The notes under the pieces are model-generated. The model ran no database searches. It was not told the DNA's origin and saw only the letters and a program-made list of their open reading frames with translations. Positions 1 through 8,672 of a DNA stretch of 64,000 nucleotides are shown piece by piece (the first letter of the stretch is position 1; each line of letters starts with the position of its first letter). This DNA is from Streptococcus pneumoniae (lineage in GTDB: Bacteria > Bacillota > Bacilli > Lactobacillales > Streptococcaceae). The position numbers were made by a program, and so were the translations under genes. Location of the stretch: the NCBI GenBank assembly GCA_040719455.1, contig JBFDTN010000001.1, positions 372,001 to 436,000 on the forward strand, read 5' to 3'.

Positions 1-636
1 AGTAGGATTCACAGTAGGTAAAGAATCTTCTATCAGTCCGAAGAAAGCCTCGCTGTTCTTCTCTTGGAAATGGAACAACAAGAGCTGATACAGGTCATAA
101 TAGTATCTTAGTTCCTCTGATAAGTCTAAGGTCTTTCGAACTACTTCTCTAGGGGTTACTGTTTGTCTAAAGGTTCGAGAATAAAAGAGTTTGTCAGAGA
201 GTTTTCGGCTGTCTTTTTGGAGGATTCTCCAATGATGTTTCATAGCTCGATAAGGAAGGGAGCCCTTGTCATAGTTCTTCATAATGGCAATCCGAGTGGA
301 CATCATAGCTCGGCTCAGGTGCTGCATAATATGGAAACGATCCAGGACAATCTTTGCTTTAGGGAATAAGAGGTTAATGATAGGAATGTAGTTTCCAGAC
401 ATATCTACAGTTACGACTTTGACGTTTTCTCTGACCTCTCTCGTGTATTTGAAGAAGTAGTTTTTAATGGTTGTTTGACGATTATTCTCAAGAATAGTGA
501 TAATCTTTTTGGTTTGAAAATCCTGAGCGATAAAGGCAAGCTTTCCCTTATTTCGTGAGAATTCATCCCAAGAGAGGATTTTAGGTAATTGCGAGAACTG
601 TGAAAAGGCAACAGTTTTCTGTACAAATTTTATGAA
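1..636 (-). pseudogene. ISL3-family transposase, C-terminal fragment
   Basis: An open frame without stops runs from about 636 to the window edge. It contains residues typical of the ISL3 DDE transposase: a SWDEFSRNKG block, VTVDMSGNY, and KIVLDRFHIMQHLSRAM. Two of the catalytic acidic residues (in SWDE and LDRFH) are visible; the last glutamate would lie beyond the window. No start codon or N-terminal zinc-finger region precedes it, because an IS3-type element adjoins at about 630-649. It is therefore a broken transposase. Confidence 0.85.
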
Positions 637-648
637 GTGTTTTTTTGC

Positions 649-1476
649 TTAATCGATGACTCGCTTAGTCATAGGCGTTTGGTAGTTGAGACTGCCATGA
701 ATGCGGTGGTGGTTCCACCAGTGAACGTAGTCTTTGGTTTTTAGAGTTAATTCTTCCAAGGAATGGAAGGTTTCTTGGTTAATAAACTCAAGTTTGAAAG
801 AATGATAGGTACTCTCGGCTACGGCATTGTCATAGGGACAACCGGCTTGACTGAGTGAACGTGTGATACCAAAGGCTTCTAATATCTCATCAATCAGCTG
901 ATTATCAAACTCCTTCCCTCGATCAGAATGGAAGAGCTTGACCTTAGTCAGCGCATAAGGGATACTTTGAATAGCCTCTTTGACCAGCTCTGCAGTCTTG
1001 TTCCAACCAGCTGACAGTCCGATGATTTCGCGATTAAAGAGGTCAATGACCAAGCAGATATAAGCCCAACGCTTACCAACACGGACATAAGTTAAGTCCG
1101 TCACAAGAGCTTCCAGGGGCTTCTCTTGGTGAAACTGTCTGGCTAGGAGGTTTGGAATGGATGCCTCATTTTTCCCTTTAGCATGTGGTTTATAGGCAGC
1201 CTTCTGGTAAACAGAAACCAAATTCAGTCTCTTCATGATGCGAGAAATCCGACGACGAGACAAGTTGATACCTTGTACTTCTAGACATTTCTTGATTTTC
1301 CTAGCACCATATCTGGACTTGCTTTCGAGAAAAATGCGTTTGATTTTTTCTTCGAGACCAGCTCGGATATAGACTCCACAGCTTTGTAGTAATAGCTAGA
1401 ACGCGGAATGTTCAAGCACCGACACATTGCTGAAATGCTGTAATTCTTCTTGTTCGCAGTGATTATTTGCCTTTTC
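649..1476 (-). pseudogene. IS3-family transposase orfB (integrase domain), frameshifted
   Basis: The C-terminal frame (from about 1350 down to 649) encodes a complete rve-type DDE core: TDLTYVRVG, FHSDRGKEF and the AESTYHSFKLEF glutamate block, ending HGSLNYQTPMTKRVID. The N-terminal part (ITANKKNYSISAMCRCLNIP...YYYKAVESIS) lies in another frame, which is -1 relative to orfA. That first shift is the normal programmed frameshift of this family. A second shift of one missing base near 1345-1355, between the VESIS stretch and LEEKIK, breaks orfB. An internal ATG at 1263 would give only 204 residues, lacking the N-terminal HTH_21 region, so the element is probably not autonomous. Confidence 0.8.
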
Positions 1477-1753
1477 GTGCCATAATCACTGCCGCTTGCT
1501 TTAAGATATCGACCTGCATTTCAAGCTCTTTATTTCGTTTTCTGAGTTCAATCAGCTCACGTTGCTCATCAGTTAGGTTATCAACAGTTTTGAAGGAACC
1601 GGTTGTTCTTGCCTGTTTAACCCATTTATCGAAGGTTGAGGGAGTTAGCTCATACTCTTTGATAAGCTCGCTTCGTTTCATACCTGCCTTGTGAAGATTA
1701 ACGATTTGTTGTTTGAATTCATCTGTGAAGTAGCGACGTGTTTTTCTAGACAT
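1463..1753 (-). CDS. IS3-family transposase orfA (HTH protein)
   Basis: A 96-residue orfA of the IS150/IS861 type. It has an N-terminal helix-turn-helix (FTDEFKQQIVNLHKAGMKRSELIKEY) and a C-terminal leucine-zipper-like coiled coil (ELIELRKRNKELEMQVDILKQA) that ends MARKGK. The ATG at 1753 is chosen because AGGAGG lies five bases upstream; a longer frame beginning at 1786 has no ribosome binding site. A short A-rich stretch (CGAAAAGGC) at the end fits a -1 frameshift into orfB. It is intact, but its partner orfB is broken. Confidence 0.85.
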   Translation of the reverse strand: MSRKTRRYFTDEFKQQIVNLHKAGMKRSELIKEYELTPSTFDKWVKQARTTGSFKTVDNLTDEQRELIELRKRNKELEMQVDILKQAAVIMARKGK

Positions 1754-1815
1754 ATTTTCCTCCTGGTTTTCTTTAGTATAGAACACTTTATAATTTCTGT
1801 CTAGTTTAGTGTAAC

Positions 1816-1908
1816 CTATTCATGGGATTTAACTTTGTAAGCAGAAGTGATGGTGATATTTTTATCTTTTATTCCGATAAGATTTGTGGTATTATTAAGT
1901 CGTTCCAT
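1816..1908 (-). pseudogene. ISL3-family transposase, N-terminal fragment
   Basis: Thirty codons (MERLNNTTNLIGIKDKNIT...KSHE) match the usual N-terminus of streptococcal ISL3 transposases and then stop at the IS3-element boundary. Together with the C-terminal fragment at 1-636 they show that the two pieces come from one interrupted gene. Upstream, 1909-2005 is the non-coding end of the ISL3 element. Confidence 0.7.
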
Positions 1909-1982
1909 ATGATTCTTTCTAATGAGTAGTTTGGTCGCTTTTCATTATAGATTATATGGGACTTTTTTTCTACACTGAAAAA

Positions 1983-2031
1983 GCTCTATAATCTCTTCAG
2001 TGGAAGTTACCCACTACAGAAATTATAGAGC
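1983..2031. repeat. Imperfect inverted repeat at the ISL3 end
   Basis: GCTCTATAATCTCTTCAGTGG (1983-2003) and its near-complement CCACTACAGAAATTATAGAGC (2011-2031) flank a short spacer. The outer arm is the ISL3 terminal repeat and the inner arm is a second, diverged copy. It may be a transposase binding site, and it could also form a hairpin downstream of the lactonase gene. Confidence 0.7.
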
Positions 2032-2051
2032 CATAGTTCTAAGCTATTTTC

Positions 2052-3059
2052 TTATCTAAATGTCACACACACACCCTCTGGGACGGTAAAGTCATGAGAG
2101 AGTTCTGTGAGGCGCCCTGTTTCTTGATTGCGAGAAAAGACAGTCGCATTGTCCGAATCTTGATGGACAGCGATGAGGTGGTTTTGGTCTGGGCTAAGGT
2201 TGAAATCACGAGGATTTTTTCCATTGGTTGGAACGATTTCAAGTAAGGAAAGACTGCCATCTGCTAAAATCTCATAAACAGCAATGGAGTCATGACCGCG
2301 GTTGGAGCCGTAGAGGAATTTTCCGTCGTTGGACAGACGAATGGCTGCGGTGCCGTTAAAGTCTGTGTAGTCACTTGGAAGAGTAGAGATGGTTTGTATG
2401 TGCTCAAATTCTCCCAAGCCATCGTAAGCCAAGACCTCAATGGTTGAATTCAATTCACAGATCAAGTAGGCTACTTTATAGTGAGGATGAAAGACGAGAT
2501 GTCGTGGTCCTGCCCCACTTTGGGAGGTATAGCGGGCTAATTCTGTCAGTTTCCCATTTTCGCTGACATCGTAGGTGATGACTTGGTCGCAACCCAAATC
2601 ACAAGTGACAAGGTATTGATCCGGAGTGAGGTCGGTAAAGTGAACATGAGGGCTTGCTTGATTTTCATGAGGACCTGAGCCTGTGTGAGTTACAGAGTCT
2701 GCTAAGCTAAGAGAGCCATCCTCTGTGCGACGATAAACCAGTGCTTGTCCTTTGTGGTAATTCGCTCCATAGACGAGATTGCGTTTTTCATCCACTGCTA
2801 CATAGCAAAGAGGAGCGCCTTCTGAGACGACATGATTGATGAGCTGTCCTGTTTGATCAAAGGCTGCAATGCCACCTTCTCCATCTTTTGCTCCGACACT
2901 ATATAAGTGACCATCTTTATCAAAGGCGAGATAAGTTGGACTTGGCTCTTGGGCAAAGAGCTTTAGATTGGATAAGTTTCCTGTTTTGGGATCAAAATCA
3001 GCTTGGTAAATACCATCTGACGAGCGGCGAGTGTAGGTTCCGAAATAAATAGTTTGCAT
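2052..3059 (-). CDS. Lactonase family protein (6-phosphogluconolactonase-like beta-propeller)
   Basis: About 335 residues with the repeated blades of the PF10282 lactonase family, for example IYFGTYTRRSSDGIYQADFDP at the start, GSGPHENQASPHVHFTDLTPD and GAGPRHLVFHPH in the middle, and NPRDFNLSPDQNHLIAVHQDSDN near the end. Characterised relatives hydrolyse 6-phosphogluconolactone in the oxidative pentose phosphate pathway; the substrate here is inferred from family. No signal peptide is seen, so it is cytoplasmic. Two ATGs occur: the one at 3065 almost touches the GAGGTGA ribosome binding site, while the one at 3059 has a 7-nt spacing and is preferred. zwf, the preceding pathway step, lies far away at the other end of the window. 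Confidence 0.8.
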   Translation of the reverse strand: MQTIYFGTYTRRSSDGIYQADFDPKTGNLSNLKLFAQEPSPTYLAFDKDGHLYSVGAKDGEGGIAAFDQTGQLINHVVSEGAPLCYVAVDEKRNLVYGANYHKGQALVYRRTEDGSLSLADSVTHTGSGPHENQASPHVHFTDLTPDQYLVTCDLGCDQVITYDVSENGKLTELARYTSQSGAGPRHLVFHPHYKVAYLICELNSTIEVLAYDGLGEFEHIQTISTLPSDYTDFNGTAAIRLSNDGKFLYGSNRGHDSIAVYEILADGSLSLLEIVPTNGKNPRDFNLSPDQNHLIAVHQDSDNATVFSRNQETGRLTELSHDFTVPEGVCVTFR

Positions 3060-3175
3060 GTTCATTCACCTCAAAAATTAATTACTTTCATTATACCATA
3101 AAATAGGCTGATGATTTTGATTTAAAAAATACAAAAAACACAGATGAGAGATAGGGGGTATGTAGATGGCTTTGG

Positions 3176-3181
3176 TACAAT
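3176..3181 (+). promoter_or_regulatory. Probable -10 box for the lipoprotein/MacAB-like/two-component operon
   Basis: TACAAT preceded by a TTTGG stretch lies 36 bases before the lipoprotein start at 3217. No good -35 hexamer is seen at standard spacing, so this is a modest prediction. It could be a promoter that needs the response regulator of its own operon. Confidence 0.4.
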
Positions 3182-3216
3182 AAACATAGAATATCATACC
3201 AAAGGAGTATATGCAC

Positions 3217-3477
3217 ATGAACATCAAACAATCATTACACGTTGTAACAATCTCAGCTTTGGCAGTTTGCCTCTTAGCAGGATGCGGGAGTAAGCAAAAT
3301 TCCAATAAAAAAACAGACTTAGAAAATAAGGAGCTTAATCTGAAAGAGGAAGCTATCGACAAAAAAGTCAAGGAAGTAGATGGCAAGGAAGTAACGGAAT
3401 ACACCTTGTCAAACGGAGCAGTGGTTCAGGTGGATGGTGACCAAGATATCGAATCGAGCAATGATGAGGGAAACTAG
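3217..3477 (+). CDS. Small lipoprotein of unknown function, first gene of a MacAB-like/two-component operon
   Basis: An 86-residue protein with a lipoprotein signal peptide (hydrophobic stretch SALAVCLLAGC) and a predicted lipidated cysteine in LLAGC-G. The mature part is very charged (KKTDLENKELNLKEE...) and ends with an acidic tail. One short fold-like segment, VDGKEVTEYTLSNGAVVQVDGD, may form a beta hairpin. I do not recognise a family. The ATG at 3217 has AGGAG nine bases upstream; the ATG at 3211 is too close to that site. It is followed after 15 nt by the adaptor gene, so it is probably co-transcribed with and functionally tied to the exporter, perhaps as a surface sensor or substrate-binding accessory (inference). 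Confidence 0.75.
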   Translation: MNIKQSLHVVTISALAVCLLAGCGSKQNSNKKTDLENKELNLKEEAIDKKVKEVDGKEVTEYTLSNGAVVQVDGDQDIESSNDEGN

Positions 3478-3492
3478 AGCGAGGTTGCGAGC

Positions 3493-4725
3493 ATGGTAAG
3501 AAATAAGCGATTGATGCGCAGAATTTTGCTAGCAGGAACTGCTGTTATTTTGGCAGGGGGTGGGGCAGCTTATCTATGGTTGCCTAGCCCAGATACGGAA
3601 ATTATAGAAAATAGAATCCAGACTTTATCGGTCAAAGATGCGATTGACAAAAGTCGTAAAAGTCTTTTGACCCTATCAGGAGAAGTAGCTGCAAATAATA
3701 GCAGCAAGGTCAAAATTGACACCTCAAAAGGTGAAGTCAAAGAAGTATTTGTCAAAAATGGCGATACTGTGGAAGTAGGTCAGGCTCTCTTTTCCTATGC
3801 GACGTCTCAAGCTATTACAGCTCAATCTGCCCAGTATGATGTAGCTTCCAAACAGGCGAGTGTTTCTGCAGCTGAAAATACACTAGCTCTGAAATGGGAA
3901 AGCTATAACCGTAAGCTGGCACGTTTAAATGAGCTTCGTGCAAAGTCAGGAGAGGAAGCTGAAGGTTTGGCAGATCAAATTAAGTCTGCTGAAGATGAGG
4001 TAGGTCAAGCCCTTACCGATGCCAGAACAGCGGAAAATGAAGTACGTCTTGCACAAATCGAGGCAGAAAAGGCAGAAAATCTCGCTCAGGCTGAAGAGGA
4101 GCGTACCAAGTACGATACCGTCACAGCAGATACAGCTGGGGTTATTCAATCGATGAAAGAAGACTTGCCTAATCAATCTAAGGCAAAAAAAGATGAAGAA
4201 ACTTTCTTTGAAATCATTGACCAATCTAAGATTTTGGTCAAGGGAAGTGTGAGCGAGTTTGATCGAGATAAGGTTCAAGTAGGTCAAAAAGTTGAAGTGG
4301 TTGATCGAAAAGACAGTAAGAAACGTTGGACAGGCACCATTACGCAAATTGGGAATTTGGCGCAAGAGGCAACCAATGGCAAGCAAGAAGAAAATCCGAA
4401 TCAAGGAAAGTTCCCTTATCAAGTCGAATTAGATGCTAATAACGAGCCTCCCCTTATCGGCAGCCATGCTTATCTTCATATCCTAGGTGCTGGACAAGAG
4501 CCTGGGAAATTAACGCTGAAATCGAACTACTTATTTAAAAAAGATGGTAAAACTTACGTTTGGAAAGTAGAAGATAAAAAGATTAAGCAGCAAGAAGTAG
4601 GAGTTAAGGAAATCTCTAAAAATCTCTATGAAGTAGTATCTGGTCTAGTTCTTGATGACAGCCTTGCTATTCCAAAAGATGGCATGAAAGATGGAATGGA
4701 GGTGGGAGCGCGTGTTACACCTTAA
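3493..4725 (+). CDS. MacA-like membrane fusion (HlyD-type adaptor) protein
   Basis: A 410-residue adaptor. One N-terminal membrane anchor (about residues 9-28, ILLAGTAVILAGGGAAYLWL) is followed by a lipoyl half-motif (GEVKEVFVKNGDTVEVGQAL). A long alpha-helical hairpin (about 110-205) rich in Ala/Glu/Lys follows, then the second lipoyl half (DTVTADTAGVIQSM) and beta-barrel/membrane-proximal domains. In Gram-positives such adaptors work outside the membrane with a MacB-type permease and its ATPase, whose genes follow directly. The last 14 nt overlap the ATPase gene, indicating translational coupling. The exported substrate is unknown; antimicrobial peptides or macrolide-like compounds are the usual guesses. 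Confidence 0.85.
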   Translation: MVRNKRLMRRILLAGTAVILAGGGAAYLWLPSPDTEIIENRIQTLSVKDAIDKSRKSLLTLSGEVAANNSSKVKIDTSKGEVKEVFVKNGDTVEVGQALFSYATSQAITAQSAQYDVASKQASVSAAENTLALKWESYNRKLARLNELRAKSGEEAEGLADQIKSAEDEVGQALTDARTAENEVRLAQIEAEKAENLAQAEEERTKYDTVTADTAGVIQSMKEDLPNQSKAKKDEETFFEIIDQSKILVKGSVSEFDRDKVQVGQKVEVVDRKDSKKRWTGTITQIGNLAQEATNGKQEENPNQGKFPYQVELDANNEPPLIGSHAYLHILGAGQEPGKLTLKSNYLFKKDGKTYVWKVEDKKIKQQEVGVKEISKNLYEVVSGLVLDDSLAIPKDGMKDGMEVGARVTP

Positions 4726-5374
4726 AGACATTCGTAAATCTTATCAGCAAGGACAGCAGGAAGTTCCCATCCTAAAAGGCATTGACCTTCATGTAAAAGA
4801 AGGGGATTTTTTAGCCATCATGGGACCGTCAGGTTCTGGAAAATCCACTTTGATGAATATCATTGGCTGCCTTGATTTGGCGACAAGTGGTCGCTATGAA
4901 ATTGAAGGTGTAGAGGTCGGTGACTTATCTGATGATGAATTATCTGATTTGCGCAATCAAAAGATTGGTTTTGTGTTTCAAAACTTTAATCTTTTGCCTA
5001 AGTTAACTGCCTGCCAAAATGTTGAATTACCCTTGACCTATCTAGGGGTGACTAAGAAAGAACGACGTAAGCGAGCTCTCGAAATGCTCGCTTTGGTAGG
5101 CTTAGAAGAGCGAAGTGAATTTAAACCAGCAGAATTGTCTGGTGGACAAAAGCAACGGGTGGCTATTGCTAGGGCTTTGGTCACCAATCCTAGCTTTATC
5201 TTAGGAGATGAGCCGACAGGGGCGCTAGATACCAAGACCAGTATTCAGATTATGGAGCTATTTCAGCGTTTTAATCAAGAAGGTAAGACGATTGTCATCA
5301 TTACCCATGAACCTGAGGTAGCTGCGATGTGCCAACAGACCTTGGTCTTGCGTGATGGCTGTTTTAAAGGATAA
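4712..5374 (+). CDS. ABC transporter ATP-binding protein, MacB/LolD type
   Basis: A 220-residue nucleotide-binding domain with Walker [11 protein letters not shown]-loop [10 protein letters not shown], signature LSGGQKQR, Walker [13 protein letters not shown] and the H-loop ITHEPE. I place the start at GTG 4712 ([11 protein letters not shown]) because GGAGGTG lies about eight bases upstream and the family begins just before the LxxIxKxY motif. The in-frame ATG at 4691 lies inside the adaptor gene and lacks such a site. It powers the permease encoded 9 nt downstream. Confidence 0.9.
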   Translation: MLHLKDIRKSYQQGQQEVPILKGIDLHVKEGDFLAIMGPSGSGKSTLMNIIGCLDLATSGRYEIEGVEVGDLSDDELSDLRNQKIGFVFQNFNLLPKLTACQNVELPLTYLGVTKKERRKRALEMLALVGLEERSEFKPAELSGGQKQRVAIARALVTNPSFILGDEPTGALDTKTSIQIMELFQRFNQEGKTIVIITHEPEVAAMCQQTLVLRDGCFKG

Positions 5375-5383
5375 GGAGGGAAG

Positions 5384-6601
5384 ATGGAAGATATGATTGT
5401 CGCCCTTCAGTCTATTTTGGCGCATAAAATGCGTTCAATCTTGACCATGCTGGGCATTATTATCGGCATTAGTGCGATTATTGCCATTTTTTCCATTATT
5501 GAGGGCAATACAGAAAATACCAAACGTCAGCTGATTGGTGGCAGTAACAACACCATGACGGTTGTCTACAATAAAAAGAATGTCATCAATCCCGACCTTC
5601 CTGCTAAAAGTAAGGCACAGAAAGCTAGTTACCTGCCTTTTTTGGGTGAGGATGTATTAAAAGAGATTCAAGGTATCAAGGGCGTGAAGGACGCCATGGT
5701 GTCTTATCAGACTGAGGATAAACTCTACCATCTCAAACAGTCTTCAACCACTAAGATTGCTGCAGTATCAGAAAATGTTTTGCAGCTAAAGCAGTTAAAA
5801 CTGATTCATCAAGAAAGTGACGCAAAAGAAGCTTTTAAAGAGGGGGAACAGATTGCTTTTTTAGAGAAAAGTCTTTATGAGAGCCTATTTCCAAAAGGAG
5901 ATGGTTTAGGAGAGTATGTAGAAATCAAAGGCTATCCGTTTCGGGTTGCGGGGGTCTTTGAAGCAAGAGATCGCAAAAGTTTAAATGAAGGGGCAGAAAA
6001 GATTGCCTATCTCCCTTTGGGACAATGGCATCGCTTATCAGAAACCATCAATGCTGAGCCAGAAATTTTAGTTCAGACTGAAAAGGCAGATGCACTAAAG
6101 ACCGTGGCGAATCGTGTGGCAGACTTTTTAAATGAGCAAGTACCTGCATCTGATTATATGTTTGGCGTTCTCAATCTCCGAGAATTTGAACGGCAGCTAG
6201 ATGATCTCAATCGGTCTAATTTTGTCCTCTTAGCAGGGATTGCCAGTATTTCGCTTTTGGTGGGAGGAATCGGTGTGATGAACATCATGCTTGTGTCTGT
6301 TACCGAGCGGACTCGAGAAATTGGGGTCAAAAAGGCGCTAGGTGCGAGACGCCGATTGATTTTGAAACAATTTTTAATGGAATCCGTGATTTTGACCCTC
6401 TTGGGTGGATTGATTGGTGTCATCGTAGGTATTGTCGCGGGCTACGTTATTACCCAATCTTTAGAGTATCCTTATATCTTATCTCTGTTATCTGTTTGTA
6501 TTAGTCTGGTATTTTGTTGTATAATAGGGATAGTATTTGGGTTGTTACCAGCCGTTAAGGCCTCAAAACTAAATCCGATTGAGGCACTACGTTTTGAATA
6601 G
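5384..6601 (+). CDS. MacB-like ABC transporter permease (FtsX family)
   Basis: A 405-residue protein with the MacB topology: one N-terminal helix (about 18-40, SILTMLGIIIGISAIIAIFSI), a large extracellular MacB_PCD domain (about 45-270), then an FtsX domain with three helices (from LLAGIASISLLVGGIGVMNIMLV to the C-terminus). The VTERTREIGVKKALGA loop is the coupling motif expected to touch the ATPase, and the protein ends LNPIEALRFE as MacB-like permeases do. AAGGAGGG precedes the ATG. It is a paralogue of the permease at 32929-34194. Confidence 0.9.
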   Translation: MEDMIVALQSILAHKMRSILTMLGIIIGISAIIAIFSIIEGNTENTKRQLIGGSNNTMTVVYNKKNVINPDLPAKSKAQKASYLPFLGEDVLKEIQGIKGVKDAMVSYQTEDKLYHLKQSSTTKIAAVSENVLQLKQLKLIHQESDAKEAFKEGEQIAFLEKSLYESLFPKGDGLGEYVEIKGYPFRVAGVFEARDRKSLNEGAEKIAYLPLGQWHRLSETINAEPEILVQTEKADALKTVANRVADFLNEQVPASDYMFGVLNLREFERQLDDLNRSNFVLLAGIASISLLVGGIGVMNIMLVSVTERTREIGVKKALGARRRLILKQFLMESVILTLLGGLIGVIVGIVAGYVITQSLEYPYILSLLSVCISLVFCCIIGIVFGLLPAVKASKLNPIEALRFE

Positions 6602-6610
6602 GAGTGAGTT

Positions 6611-7267
6611 ATGTATAAGATTTTAGTGGTAGAAGATGATGCTACCATTAACCAAGTGATTTGCGAATTTTTAAAAGAACAAAACTATGATGTTGTGTCC
6701 GTATTAGACGGATCTGATGCGCTGAAATCCTTCCAAAAAGAAGTCTTTGATTTGATTATCTTGGATATCATGTTGCCGTCTGTGAGTGGTTTAGAGGTTT
6801 TAAAAGAGATTCGAAAGACGTCTCAAGTACCTGTCATGATGCTAACAGCCTTAGACGACGAATATACGCAGCTGATTAGTTTTAATCATTTGATTAGTGA
6901 TTATGTGACAAAACCCTTTTCTCCTCTTATCTTGATGAAGCGGATTGAAAATATTCTCCGTAGAACGGTCACTTATTCAGAGATTGTCATTGGTGAGTTG
7001 CGAGTGTCAGTGGATGATTGTACTGTTTACTGGCGTGGTGAGAAGATGAGCCCAACCAAGAAAGAGTATGAAATTATTCAGGCTCTTGCTAAGCGAAAAG
7101 GGCATCTGGTGACGAGAGATCAGCTCATGAATGTCATTTGGGGATATAGCGAGCTAGATACACGAGTTTTGGATAATCATATCAAGAATATCCGCAAAAA
7201 AATCCCAGGAATTCCTTTAATCACCATTACAGGAATGGGATACCAACTTGGGGGCGATCAAGGTTGA
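6611..7267 (+). CDS. OmpR-family response regulator linked to the MacAB-like exporter
   Basis: A 218-residue regulator with a receiver domain (acidic pair E8/D9-D10, phospho-acceptor D52 in IILDIMLP, conserved T and K in DYVTKPF) and a winged-helix DNA-binding domain (about 125-218, with TPTKKEYEIIQALAKRKG-like and RVLDNHIKNIRKKI blocks). The helix before the conserved lysine is unusual: SFNHLISDYVTKPF replaces the usual GxxxGADDY. It is co-directional with and 9 nt after the permease, and overlaps the kinase gene by 4 nt. It presumably controls this operon. Confidence 0.9.
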   Translation: MYKILVVEDDATINQVICEFLKEQNYDVVSVLDGSDALKSFQKEVFDLIILDIMLPSVSGLEVLKEIRKTSQVPVMMLTALDDEYTQLISFNHLISDYVTKPFSPLILMKRIENILRRTVTYSEIVIGELRVSVDDCTVYWRGEKMSPTKKEYEIIQALAKRKGHLVTRDQLMNVIWGYSELDTRVLDNHIKNIRKKIPGIPLITITGMGYQLGGDQG

Positions 7268-8622
7268 AAATCGTAAGAAAGCATTTCCTTCTGACCAGTG
7301 GTCTGGTCTTTCTAGTCGTGACTGCTGTGCTATCCACTCTCTACTTCACCATGCCTTTGTATTACCAATCGGTGAAAAAAGATGAGGTCAGACGGGAGTT
7401 TAATCATGTGGAAAAGCACATCGAGGGCAAGACTCTTTCAGAGATGAAAAAGCTCCTCCAGTCCTATGACCAAAAGAACAGCCGCATGTGGTTTAGTTTG
7501 ACAGATAATATCGGTCAGCTTCATTATCCACTACTAACACCTTCAAGTGATCAAGTGTCAGTAGAAGTGAGCACCTTTATTGATAATGGAACCGCTGAAA
7601 AAGAGCATCTCAAAAACACGGTACGAGATAAGGATGGAAATGCCTATACGCTTGAGGGAGAATACTCCCTACAACCTGTCTCTGACGCTAGTGAGGTCTT
7701 GCTAGATTTGTACCCTTATATGGTGTTCTTATCGCTTCTTTTAGGTATGCTCTTGTCTTATATTTATAGCCTTATCTCTACTAAGCGGATCAAGCAAATA
7801 TCGAAAACCACACGGAAAATGGTCAGCCTCTCTCCAGATGTGGTGTGCGAGGTTAAGGGAAATGATGAGATTGCTGATTTAGCACAGGATGTCAATATTC
7901 TCTACGAGAGCCTTTTGACCAATATGGAGGCTTTGCGCTTAGAGAATGAAAAGGTGGCAGAAAGTGAGCGCAATAAGGTTGAATTTCTCCGTATGACCTC
8001 CCACGAACTAAAAACACCCATCGCAGGTATGATGGGTATGGTTGATGGCATGATTTACGGAGTGGGAGATTATAAGGATAGGGAAAAATACCTAAAGAAA
8101 TGCCGTGAAATTTTAGAAGAACAATCTCAGCTTGTCCAGTCTATTCTAGCCATTTCTAAACTTGATATGGAAACTTTGGACGATATGAATCAGATCTTTT
8201 CTTTAAAAGACTTGCTGGAAGAGCAAATTCCTTTTTACCAAACGATGGCTGATCTGAAAGGATATAAGCTGACTGTCCATTTAGAAGAAGTGAGATTGAA
8301 AGGAAATCCTATGTATTTCTTAAAAGCTATGAAAAACTTGCTGGATAATGCCTTTCATTACACTAGGGAAAATGGAGAGATTCGCCTCATTTTGACCAAA
8401 AAAGAATGTTGCATTGAAAATGAAGCCGAAAGGGTTTTAACCAAGGAGCAGTTATCAAAGATTTTCCAACCTTTCTATCGACCAGATTATAGTCGTAATC
8501 GGAAAGACGGTGGTACAGGACTTGGTCTGTTTATCGTGCAACAAATCTTTGATAAGCACCAGCTGACCTATCATTTTAACGCCAAGGACGAGAAGTGGAT
8601 GAGTTTTCGAATTTTTCTATAA
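7264..8622 (+). CDS. Sensor histidine kinase linked to the MacAB-like exporter
   Basis: A 452-residue membrane kinase. It has a helix at about 8-30, an extracytoplasmic sensor region of about 120 residues, a second helix near 151-172 (YPYMVFLSLLLGMLLSYIYSL), a HAMP-like linker and a HisKA domain with phospho-acceptor H247 (RMTSHELKTPIAG). The HATPase_c domain shows an N box (KNLLDNAFHYT) and a G box (GGTGLGLFIVQ). The start is TTG at 7264, overlapping the stop codon of the regulator (TTGA). The mid-sized sensor domain suggests direct sensing of an extracellular signal rather than an intramembrane (BceS-like) mode. Confidence 0.88.
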   Translation: MKIVRKHFLLTSGLVFLVVTAVLSTLYFTMPLYYQSVKKDEVRREFNHVEKHIEGKTLSEMKKLLQSYDQKNSRMWFSLTDNIGQLHYPLLTPSSDQVSVEVSTFIDNGTAEKEHLKNTVRDKDGNAYTLEGEYSLQPVSDASEVLLDLYPYMVFLSLLLGMLLSYIYSLISTKRIKQISKTTRKMVSLSPDVVCEVKGNDEIADLAQDVNILYESLLTNMEALRLENEKVAESERNKVEFLRMTSHELKTPIAGMMGMVDGMIYGVGDYKDREKYLKKCREILEEQSQLVQSILAISKLDMETLDDMNQIFSLKDLLEEQIPFYQTMADLKGYKLTVHLEEVRLKGNPMYFLKAMKNLLDNAFHYTRENGEIRLILTKKECCIENEAERVLTKEQLSKIFQPFYRPDYSRNRKDGGTGLGLFIVQQIFDKHQLTYHFNAKDEKWMSFRIFL

Positions 8623-8634
8623 GCCCCTTTGAAT

Positions 8635-8668
8635 GAGGTTGGGACGAGAGTCTCTGACCTCTTTTTTA
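8635..8668 (+). terminator. Rho-independent terminator after the kinase gene
   Basis: GAGGT at 8635-8639 pairs with ACCTC at 8657-8661, with an internal GAGAG/TCTCT region, followed by a run of T. It closes the six-gene operon 3217-8622. Confidence 0.75.
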
Positions 8669-8672
8669 GTTT

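Larger units (their letters stand above)
630..1822 (-). mobile_element. IS3-family (IS150/IS861-like) element nested in the ISL3 copy
   Basis: An orfA/orfB pair of the IS3 family sits between two pieces of ISL3 transposase. The left end lies close to 1810-1822, where ISL3 codon 30 is followed by a stop. A subterminal sequence reading AACACTTTATAATTTCTGTC (1785-1804) is partly echoed as AACACTTCATAA on the opposite side, on the minus strand near 636-647. The outermost part of that second repeat is not recognisable, so the right junction is probably deleted. The exact ends are uncertain. Confidence 0.7.
1..2032 (-). mobile_element. ISL3-family insertion sequence, interrupted and partial
   Basis: The remains of an ISL3-type element read on the minus strand and run off the left edge of the window. 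The outer end is an inverted-repeat-like sequence at about 2006-2032, with GGCTCTATAATTTCTGTAG reading inward on the minus strand, as in ISL3 termini. The transposase survives only as 30 N-terminal codons (1816-1908) and a C-terminal part (1 to about 635). Roughly 100 or more middle codons are missing and the gap is filled by an IS3-family element. The element can no longer encode its own transposase. Confidence 0.8.

Noticed and set aside
3078..3404. 108-codon minus-strand ORF over the small lipoprotein gene
   Set aside because: It covers the promoter and signal-peptide region of a better supported lipoprotein gene and has no ribosome binding site.
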